Part shown: positions 13,556-22,717 of the stretch, one piece after another
Layout: each line of letters starts with the position of its first letter
Position numbering within the stretch: the first letter of the stretch is position 1
Source of the DNA: Spongilla lacustris
Lineage: Eukaryota > Porifera > Demospongiae > Spongillida > Spongillidae
DNA: 64,000 nucleotides
NCBI GenBank assembly: GCA_949361645.1
Contig: OX442415.1
Span: 841,501-905,500, forward strand
Direction: 5' to 3'
The notes under the pieces: model-generated
Told to the model about the DNA's origin: nothing
The model's input: only the letters and a program-made list of their open reading frames with translations
Database searches by the model: none
Made by a program: the position numbers and the translations under genes

Positions 13556-14168
13556 ATCACATGGGACTCACATGATCCACCTCTTGGGAGTAACCAATGG
13601 ATCACATGGGAATCACATGATCCACCTCATGGCAGATTTTGCTTTGTGGTGTTTGCAGCAGCTGTGATTACATACACACAGCACAAGTGATGTCTTGTTG
13701 TTATCTACTTAGCTGACCAACAACCACATTGGAAGACCTGGAGTTGAGGGTGTGTGGTCTGCATGACACTGGCCTGGGGACTTGAACAGCTGTAGATACC
13801 CATTGGCCAACCATCATAGGAGCTACTGTAACTGAACTTGATCACGTGCTAAAGGATCATCCAACCCTTACTGAAGATATGGTAGTAGCCATGGTACCTG
13901 TGGTAGTCATGGACACAGACAAATTATGTTTGTAAATTGTACCGTGGTGTATCCGCATACTTCCTTGTCAGGCTAGCCCAGGCAAGTACCTTTGTGCAGC
14001 TTGTGAAGTGACTGCCAGTGCCTCCATTTGAGCTACGTACAAACATATTAACCGGGTTTTCACGTTATGGTCGCAATGACGAACTCGGTGACGTCATGAT
14101 CAATTGCCAATTGATCGATAATTATGTCATTAATATTTATACGCTGAGCGATCACCTGCGAGTTAGCG
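13556..14168. other. Intergenic, no gene recognised
   Basis: Contains two near-repeats of GGAATCACATGGGACTCACA and a perfect CRE-like TGACGTCA near 14089. No coding content was recognised. Confidence 0.4.
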
Positions 14169-14178
14169 CGTTAGTACC

Positions 14179-14806
14179 TAGTCTCGTACCCAGACCCACA
14201 CTCGCAGTAGCGGATGGATTACATCACCGCTACGCGAGAAATGGGTCTGGTAAACAGCCTAACAAAAGTCGTTCTAGGCACTTTCGCGCCAATAGTGACG
14301 TAATGGGTGTACGTTTCATTAATGGTGTTAGTTAATAGCAACAAGGGAGTAAAAAGGGCGGAGCTTCGCCGCCATACTGTCAAACACAAAGTGGCAGTAA
14401 GGGAAGCCAACAACCAGGCAGCAGCACGTAACGACCTTCGTTTAACTTCAGTTAACGTGGGTCATGCGCGCCCTTACAAACAGTTTGTAGTTTGTTGAAA
14501 GTACATGTATGGCGGCGTAGCTCGGCCTTTTTTACTCCCTCCTTTGGTTCGTTTCGCTTAGGTCGAGTTAGGACCTTTAGTAAGCGAAATACACAGTACC
14601 GTTGTCTCTACTGTTTAGATAACCATGCAATTTATTAACATATTGCACCCTGATTGTGACGTCACGGGTGCTCTGCATTCTGATTGTACGCTTTTTTTTG
14701 CAGATGCCCAGAACGACTTTTGTTAGGCTGTTTACCAGACCCTATGTCGTTGCATTATACTGTAAGCGATAATGCTTACGTACGTTTGGGTCTGGGTACG
14801 AGACTA
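14179..14806. mobile_element. Nested foldback/MITE element with 10-bp target duplication
   Basis: Outer inverted ends TAGTCTCGTACCCAGACCCA (14179-14198) and its complement (14787-14806). The flanking direct repeat is CGTTAGTACC (14169-14178 and 14807-14816). Inside lies a second inverted pair (about 14241-14275 with 14709-14742, core ACAGCCTAACAAAAGTCGTT). A third is inside that (about 14344-14375 with 14508-14543, around GGAGTAAAAAGGGCGGAGC). The three nested pairs suggest successive insertions or one complex stem. No transposase frame is present. Confidence 0.8.
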
Positions 14807-14816
14807 CGTTAGTACC

Positions 14817-16140
14817 TGCGAGCTGGAGCCATATGCATTGCTTTCAAAAGGTCTGAAGGACCTATGTACAGTTCGATCACGTACGTACGTACCCGGGATA
14901 CTAATGGTAGCATAACTCGGCCTGCTGTGTGCCTTTGAATACACGGGGCCGGGAATCCTTGGATTCTTTGCAGCTGTTTGTATGAAATTTAAATAATTTG
15001 CTCTGACATTTCACATTTCACATTTCCTGACACAGAAGACCACGTGATCAATCCAGAGGCGGTTACAGTAGTACCGTCACCCTTAATAAGTACATGTACC
15101 AATAAGTAACAATCCTACCACAAGCTGTTACATCACCCAACAGAAGGGGGGAGCCCCATCTTGATGTTGGAGTCCTCCATTTTTCGAATATTCAAAATAG
15201 GTGATCACGTGCATGATAGATTTGTTTGTAACGTTCTACATAGTGAATCGAAGATGTTTTAATATCTCAGTTATATCGGGTAGAGATATATACATGTATA
15301 CTATAATAGCTCTACATGTCATCGATCTTCTGTCAGTGATGTATTATGAACCAATTAAAAGGTAAGATATGTACCTACTATAAACTGGACCCCAATATGC
15401 AAAAGTAAAAGGTGTGATCGAGCAGAATCTTGGCTATTCCGTACTAAACTGCATGGACTGGACGACAAGGTCTTCTAAGAATAGGTGCATGAGACCATGC
15501 TAGATCCATCGAGCAGAATCCTGCAAGGCTATTCAATAGCCAAGATTCTTGTGCTTGCATCAGTTGCATGCTAATATACTCATATAGCTATATTGAGGAT
15601 GCTTCCTTTTTGCCACTCAAGACAGTTAATTTCTCGACGTGCCTCAGTATTCAGTTTGGCTGTCTGAGGTCTCGTAGTAAGTAGAAAAGCGATTGCTGAC
15701 TCACCCTCCATATAGTAAAACGAACAAAACAAAAAAATAATACTTGAGACGTGTTTGATGTGTCTATCGTGCTAAATTTACCAATTGTCAGTCTATTTTC
15801 TTTAATCACACCCTTGGTTACACGATGCAGATACGGTTCTTAAAAATGCATTATGTAGAGAATTTAATTGTCACATTCAGTGACTTGATGCAGTTCATTG
15901 GGTTTTTGTTTTGTTTTTTTGTTGTCTTTTTTGCTGGGTCCTGCATCACTTGAGACGGCGTCGATCAAAAGCATACCTTTAAAAAGCCAAATATGCATGC
16001 ACGTGCAGACTTGCTTCATGCAGTATGCCGTGCTAAGCTTTGTACTAAAGTATTTCACAAAACATGCAGGCTCGACAGTTGCCTAGGCATTTCGATCCTC
16101 CAGGGGGGGCAATGCGTAAGTAGTATCGGGTGGGTCTGAA
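14817..16140. other. Intergenic with a small inverted repeat
   Basis: No gene is recognised. A small foldback is visible at about 15419-15556 (GAGCAGAATCTTGGCTATT and AATAGCCAAGATTCTTG). Confidence 0.4.
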
Positions 16141-16164
16141 ATTATAAATATTATTCGTGCTTTG

Positions 16165-16379
16165 AGCTGGGGTGGACCTGTGTTCCATTGGCTGTAGATA
16201 CCTATGGGAATTGGGGGGTGGAGGCCCAAGTAACATTTTCCCGCCTAGCCTCTCTACTTGCTGCAAGCCACAGTGTGTCAACATCAAAGGCAACAGCTGA
16301 CATTTATGGTCGCTTGAACCTGACCCTGACCAGGTCTGTGGCCAGGGCTATCCTGGCCAGGGGTCTAAGGCCAAAATAG
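16165..16379 (+). pseudogene. Retroelement 3' remnant (reverse transcriptase protein C-terminus)
   Basis: The frame GWTCVPLAVDTYGNWGVEAQ, then FSRLASLLAAS and IYGRLNLTLTRSVARAI, resembles the C-terminal tail of RT-RLE proteins. The equivalent in the intact element at 7340-10522 is FTPFVVSVDGALGCEATNYL...LSFAIIRATDLCLRG. It is 5' truncated and ends at a TAG at 16377-16379. It comes from a different family from the intact element. Confidence 0.6.
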
Positions 16380-16574
16380 ATGTTATGGTGCTCATATTGA
16401 ACTCTTTAGTGTAAGTTTTCTGTATGGCATATATATTATTGTAGTATCATAGGCATTTTAAAAATTAATTAGCCATGTACCAATCCTAGCTCTTCGAAAT
16501 TCATGCTTTTCCCATTATTGTATATACATGTATACATATTTTTGCACAGTTAAAAAGAAAGTGTGGTAATTAAT

Positions 16575-16638
16575 TAGTTGGGCGTGGCCCGCCCTTCGCG
16601 TATTCGCCAATACGCGAAGGGCGGGCCACGCCCAACTA
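16575..16638. mobile_element. Short palindromic MITE with 9-bp target duplication
   Basis: A near-perfect 64-bp hairpin with ends TAGTTGGGCGTGGCCCGCCC and complement, centred on ATTCGCCAATACG. The flanking direct repeat is GTAATTAAT (16566-16574 and 16639-16647). A sister copy lies at 36145-36200. Confidence 0.85.
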
Positions 16639-16859
16639 GTAATTAATAATCAAAGGTAGCATAGCAGTCAGTCCCTTTGCTCTATATGCATCAATACCTA
16701 TAGTTGCCAAAAGCATTTCTTCGACGTTCATTAATTGGCTTGTGTAAAGTATTTTGCTGTAGCGCATACTGACATGCACTGAGTCAGTTACTTGTAATTA
16801 TAACGCAAGCAAGCGGCATCCACACTGTTTTTATACATCCATATAACTTGTACAACAGG

Positions 16860-17215
16860 ACACATCTGCCGTTAAGAGGGCGGCATGACCTTGAATTCTA
16901 CGGATGCTTGCTGTACTACCTTTCGACCTATGACGGAACTAGGTTTGGCGTCTAGGGCGTATTAGCTCAGGGGACCGTGGCTTGCCAAGGTTCACGACCC
17001 AACATGAATCCGTATGGGACTCTCTATGGGAGGCGTAGGTTTAGAGTTCTTTCAAAGAACTCTAAGCGTGGCTAAACCTACGCCTCCCATAGAGAGGTCC
17101 ATACGGATTCATGTTGGGTCGTGAACTTTGGCGAGGCACGATCCTCTGAAACATTACGCTACAGACTACAACATACAAATCCACGGTAGGCAAATGGTTA
17201 CACGTCAAGAAACCT
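16860..17215. repeat. Foldback element, about 175-bp arms
   Basis: A strong inverted repeat: GTTCACGACCCAACATGAAT and CTATGGGAGGCGTAGGTTTA on the left arm, with their complements on the right, meeting near 17060-17085. Similarity weakens outward, and arms of about 150-180 bp can be followed. No coding content. Confidence 0.8.
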
Positions 17216-18088
17216 AAATTTCCAACGATGTTACTAGTTAGGGAGGTCGGATCTATCCCGTGGAACAGTATGGGATTGTCTATGGGATTTCACTGTACTT
17301 GCAGGAACCGGACCCTCCAACCTTCAATAGGGGTCTGTCGCTATGCACACGTGCCTCGCAGATGGTTTGGGCAGGTTGCCCTATCAATTCAGACTCTTTA
17401 CTTGAGATCAGAAGCTAACCTGCACCCCGCCCCCTTTCTCTCTGGAGCGTAAAATGCTTACTTTTACTTTTTAGTACTAAGCATGGACCTGGCAGAATGA
17501 AAAACTAGTCCATTACACACTGTTTTTAAATAAGTTTCATATATATGATATATATATATGTACTTTTTTTTTCAAATAATGAGAGAATACATGAAAGGAA
17601 TAAATGCACATTTCATGCATTTTAAAATAAAAGGACCGTTCTTAGTGTTGCTGCCGATACAGTGTGCAGTGAAGGACATGCAATGGAGCTCACATTCTCA
17701 GCCTCTGTTCAAAGAGGGATTACGTCATACTTCAGGTTAGTTATCTCTTCTTTAAGCACCATTATCTTCATCTCAGTACAAAATCAGAAATTAGGTTTAT
17801 GCAATTTAATTCTGGCTGTAAACATCCTTGGTGTACATATAACATGCATCGTTTTTCATTCACGTTTGCTGCCCACTTCAGCAAAGGACTTTTGTAGTAG
17901 CCCTAAGAAGAAGACATTGATCAAAATGGAAGTGTGCATGCAAGGGTCAGAATCACTGTCGTACCGCCTAATACGAGGAAGAGTTGGTGATTTAGTAAGC
18001 TAGGATCTTTGACTCCTCCACAACTTTGGGATGAAAAGAACAAATGAAATGCTTCCACAAACGGACGTGCATGATAATCAGTACCTAG
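17216..18088. other. Intergenic, no gene recognised
   Basis: Open frames here are short and show no recognisable motif. There is a TATATA run near 17540-17560. Confidence 0.4.
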
Positions 18089-18415
18089 TTAATATTGGCA
18101 CAAAAAGTAAGCGGGCTCAGCATACCCAAAATCAAAAGTGCCCCCCCCCCCCCCGGCCCCCCCGCATCTCGGCTGGTCTGTCGCTGCATATGGACAAAGT
18201 CTGCTTAATCCAGTTGAGTAAAAAGTAAGGACCCTGTGCGAATCAGTTAATATTGGCACAAAAAGTGAGGGGCTCAGCATCCCCAAAATTAAAAGTGGCC
18301 CCCACCCCCGGCCCCCCCGCTTAACTTGAGCAAAGTGATTTGTTCTCATCTCGGCTGGTCTGTCGCGCTGCATATTGACAAAGCCTGCTTAATCCAGTTG
18401 AGTAAAAAGTAAGGA
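18089..18415. repeat. Tandem duplication of about 150-170 bp with C-rich tracts
   Basis: Two units (about 18089-18233 and 18246-18415) share TTAATATTGGCACAAAAAGT, CTCGGCTGGTCTGTCGC and CAGTTGAGTAAAAAGTAAGG. The first contains a C run of about 16. The end motif GAGTAAAAAGTAAGG is also the terminus of the foldback at 36724-36888, so this is probably the same element family. Confidence 0.7.
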
Positions 18416-18708
18416 CCCATCGCACGTCAAAGGATCGAACTACGATAATCGCCACTGATGTAAAATTAAAAACAATAGTAAAATAGCAATAGTTACGATC
18501 AGTGATGAACACACGATCAAGGTAAGATAGAGTACTGAGCGGTGTCCCATCATGGAACCTATAAGCCAACTTCTCCACCTCACTCGTGAGCCCCTCTAAC
18601 ACAAACTGGATGCCCTTATGATGGCAAAGGATAGACGTGCTCTAACGTAGCCACATGTTTGAGAGTAGGGGTTTTCCCCATTTGTGGACCAAGTTTGATG
18701 CTACTGTA

Positions 18709-18862
18709 GTCTTTTCAAAAAATGTCCTGCCTCTCTGGGATGATGTCCATCAACTGCCATCACTAGTGGTGTAAAGTTACCCTTCCTGTCAAATACAGCT
18801 TGTTCATAAATCCTTTTCTTCTCTTTTGCTCCAGATTCCAAGACTGATTCGGGTGCATCTTA
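18709..18862 (-). pseudogene. Retroelement protein remnant (endonuclease/C-terminal region)
   Basis: On the minus strand the frame reads APESVLESGAKEKKRIYEQA and NFTPLVMAVDGHHPREAGHF. These parallel the RLE tail of the intact element (DAPSHVQRSV...AETEKKKKYNNAAI...SFTPFVVSVDGALGCEA). It is isolated and short, a decayed copy of another family. Confidence 0.6.
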
Positions 18863-18989
18863 ACTTTGCGTATAATAAAATGGCAACGCTCGTAGTCATT
18901 CAATCTTATTATGATCTATATATACTGGGTATCTTAAGCTTGTCCACCCATTGTTATGTAACCTTTTAATTTTGATGCTACAAATATAA

Positions 18990-20342
18990 ATATACCAGTA
19001 AATATAAATTGCACACAAAGAATGCATAAAACAGATACTGACGGGACTTTGGCTTCTGCCACAGCTAGATCTATTGCACTGAATCTGAATGCTCGCCCTT
19101 GTGAGGAAGAGCGCAGGAGAGAGGAACTAAGACAGTATTAAATATCCCTGATATGAACACAGCCGGATGTATGTTGCGCATGCGCAGATTTCCGTAAAAC
19201 GATGAGGCGCTGACGTCTGTTCATTCTGAGCAGTTGTCGTTATCGTTGTTAGTTAGAAGCTTTGTAGAGTGTTATAGACCTTTGTTTGTATTTGTTGTAG
19301 ACCTTATTTGTCTGCGGAAATTGTGAGGTGAGTGTTTCTGGGTTTCTGTCTTGTGCTAGCAAGTTTGTGCCTGTAGCTAAACCGTTGGTACGAAGCCTTT
19401 TGGTTGTGTGCAGGTTAAAAAAAGCGAGAATGAGAAAGACGACTATTTTGTTGTGTGTAGTGATAGGAGAGCAGTTTCTGGTTGTGTTGTTGTGGTGTAG
19501 GAGGTCCCCGCAGCTACCCAAGGTGTGTGACTTTTGAAGGCATTGGTAATCAAAATATTAATGATTTTACTTTTGTAAGCAATGTACATGTAAGCACCCC
19601 AATCCCAAATAATGCACACCACCTGATATAGGGGTGCCCAAAGGAGCTGATCCTCTCCTTGGAGCCAGCCAGTCTGAAGTGGAGACAGTCTCTGTTCTTG
19701 TCCTCCACTGTCACGGCTAGGACCGAGAGAACATCGGCCAGCACTGCACCAGCCTCCTCCTTTGATGTGCTCTAAATAGAATAGCTACCCAAGGTGTGTG
19801 GGAGGGCAGTAGTGGTGTGCGCGTGTCAGCGTTATAGGCCTAGCTGTTAATGCTTATCTAGAGAAGCCAACAGGTCTACGCCTTCCTTTTCCACCTAGTG
19901 AAGTAGTAAGTAACGTATTCAGGTGTGTGCGAAGGTGTACACACGAGCTGCAATCAAACGTAGGCTAACCTTATACCACATAGCCAAAAATAGGCTAGCC
20001 ATTTATAGCCTCACCATTAGCAAAAAGATCACTTCCCATTAGCCTGAGGTAGCCAGCCTCGCCATTAGGCATAGCTAGAGAGCCTCGTGGTGCGAGGTAG
20101 CCAATATGGCCTAGTGTAGTGCTCGAAATGCTCTGTTTGGGATGTCCCCGTTGGGCCATAAGAGGCCTCCTTACCTGTGGCCATGAAGCAGGTAGCCGTT
20201 GGTAGTGTGCGATGTAGTAAAGAGAAGCGTGAAGTGTGTGTGGTGTGGACCTGTTGTGCGTACGAGCTAGCTAGGTCCCCAAACGAAGGTGGTGCTGTCT
20301 GTGAATTAACTATTAATAATTTCTTTTCTTTAGAACATAAAA
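18990..20342 (+). promoter_or_regulatory. 5' region of ROCO gene A: conserved promoter and probable non-coding first exon
   Basis: This block is conserved, inverted, upstream of gene B (55466-56650). It contains the palindrome TGCGCATGCGCA (19175-19186), an NRF1-type site, followed by a TGACGT CRE-like core near 19211. A likely 5' UTR exon ends at a GAG|GTGAGTG donor near 19327. A CTTTCTTTAG acceptor sits about 10 bases upstream of the ATG at 20343. The second copy of the NRF1-like palindrome is at 56331-56342. Site identities are inferred from consensus only. Confidence 0.45.
19530..19782 (-). pseudogene. PSMD2 exon fragment inserted in ROCO gene A leader, flanked by an 18-bp direct repeat
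   Basis: About 250 bp copied from 33818-34060 of PSMD2 (exon encoding [20 protein letters not shown] plus part of each flanking intron). It lies between two copies of AGCTACCCAAGGTGTGTG (19512-19529 and 19783-19800). The homologous leader of gene B (about 55985-56010, inverted) has a single copy of that sequence and no insert, which gives an empty site for comparison. Introns are partly retained, so it was not made by reverse transcription of a spliced mRNA. Confidence 0.9.
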
Positions 20343-22674
20343 ATGTTTCATTTCGAAACTTGTGAAAATGTTCCAGAGCTAGGTGGTCGAGGGTATGGTG
20401 GTGGTCTGGTGGAGGTGGAGGGTAGGGTTGTGTGGGGAGGAGGAGGAGGAGTGTACAGTTTAGATGATAAGGATAAGTGGAAGAGATGGACTGATGATGT
20501 TGAGCTAGGGGCCACACTAGGAGTGTGTGGTGGAAGGTTAGTGGCAGTGGGGGGTTGGAAGGATGGTGTGCATAGTAAGGAGGTGATGGTGTGGAGAGGA
20601 GGGAGGTGGTCCCTCATGTCAGACATGTTGGTAGGGTGTGCGGTGTCCTGTGTAGTTAGTGTTGGTGGAGGTGGTCTGGTGGTGATGGGAGGGAGAGGTG
20701 ATGGGCACAAGTACTTGGCTGATGTCCAAGTGTTTGATGGGGAGACACAGACCTGGCACTTTGGACCATCACTACCTGAGCGATGTAGGCGCATGTCAGC
20801 AGTGGTGCATGGAGACCTGGTCTTCGTGATGGGAGGTAACGGCATGGCCACAGCTGTGTGGTGTGCCAACATCAATGACCTGGTGAGCCACTGAGCATTG
20901 TGTAGCATCTCTGTCCCTTTGTTTAGCGTGTGTGTAGCTGACCCGTGGGACACACACACCACGCACCTAGCGCGTGGACGCTTCCTGCAACACACGCACG
21001 CTCAGCGTGGTCCTACACACACGCACACGTGTGCACACACGTCGCGCGCGTCCACACCACACACACAGTGTGGACGCTCGCTGTAGTAGCTCTACTGGTG
21101 GAGACGCACACACGCACAAGCGTCTCCATCGTGTGAACACCATGCACGCTGACGTTAGAGCTGTGTAGTTGATGTATGGTGTGTGCTTCACACATGGGCA
21201 TACACACCAATGATGTCCACACATGCACACTATGTGTACCCAGTGGTGCACACATCCACATGACTGCTTGTACATCACTCATCTTTAATGTGCATCCTCA
21301 CACACACACACACACACACACATACACACACAGATTTCCGTACAGTCACAAGAAGACACACAGCAATCTACCTGGAGAAAGCTACCAGATGTACCATACT
21401 ACTATTCAGCTGTATGTGTGGTTGATGGTGTGCTCCTTGCCATTGGAAGAGCAGAGGACTTGGTGGGATCAAAGAAGAAGACCTCTGCCATCTATGCCCT
21501 CCACCCTGTTGATCAGAAGTGGCAGCATGTTGGAGAAATGCCATTTGAGTGTTCCTATGTAGACACTCTACTGCTGTCAGGAGGAAGGCTGTTGGTGGTT
21601 GATGGGAACAGCAGTCAGAGGGTCTTGAGGGTCACTGTGGAAGGTAAGCCATGCAAGTGTTATGGTCAGTACTACTAACCAGACAATTTTCAGGTCTGGC
21701 TATGGTCTTCCCTAGTCCTTTGAACACAGTGAAGACAGATGATGACAGGTGTGTGTATGGTTGGAGTGTGCCTGTGTGGTGTTGATGGTGGTGATGTGTA
21801 CCTGTGGGGGTGTTGATGGTGGTGATGTGTACCTGTGGGGGTGTTGATGGTGGTCATGTGTACCTGTGGGGGTGTTGATGGTGGTCATGTGTACCTGTGG
21901 GGGTGTTGATGGTGGTCATGTGTACCTGTGGGGGTGTTGATGGTGGTCATGTGTACCTGTGGGGGTGTTGATGGTGGTCATGTGTACCTGTGGGGGTGTT
22001 GATGGTGGTCATGTGTACCTGTGGGGGTGTTGATGGTGGTCATGTGTACCTGTGGGGGTGTTGATGGTGGTCATGTGTACCTGTGGGGGTGTTGATGGTG
22101 GTCATGTGTACCTGTGGGGGTGTTGATGGTGGTCATGTGTAACTAGAGTACACTGGCATGCTAAGTGGTTCACTTCTGGGTGTCCCAATTGTTGCATTCT
22201 TTGGTCAAATAGCATGGAGAAGGATTAGTCCCTTGTAGTTGAGAGATTTGTCTAAATAGAACAAGTCACCAGAAAGATCAAAGAGATTTACTGATAAGTG
22301 GGCTGGAAGTTGACCTGTGTATGCTAGCCTTTAGAATACTAATTTTACAACAGTGCACATGTGTGTAAGAACACTTCCTCACTTCCCTAAGGGGTGGAGT
22401 TGTGTCATTAGGATTACCTCCCCAAATCTACCCTCAGAGAGGTCACACCAGGGTGAGGGTAACACACCCTTATGTAGAGGTACCTGACCATAGTGATGCA
22501 TGAATGTCACCTGGGGGAGGGGGGGGCCCAGGCCATCCATTTTAGGCCTCCATGTAGTTACAAGTACCATGTTTTGGGGGATCATTCTATGGAGGCAGTA
22601 ATGGTTGCTTTGAGAGCTGTACCTACTAATAGTAACTCAACATACACAAACATCCTATCATACTGTGGACATGT

Positions 22675-22717
<43 letters not shown>

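Noticed and set aside
16960..17130. Possible tRNA-like or structured RNA in the strong hairpin
   Set aside because: Arms are far longer than tRNA stems and there are no A/B box motifs in order. It fits a foldback repeat.
20348..20995. 215-codon minus-strand frame opposite kelch exon 1 (also 54813-55460)
   Set aside because: Antisense shadow of the kelch exon. Low-complexity Pro/Thr/Ser content and no domain.
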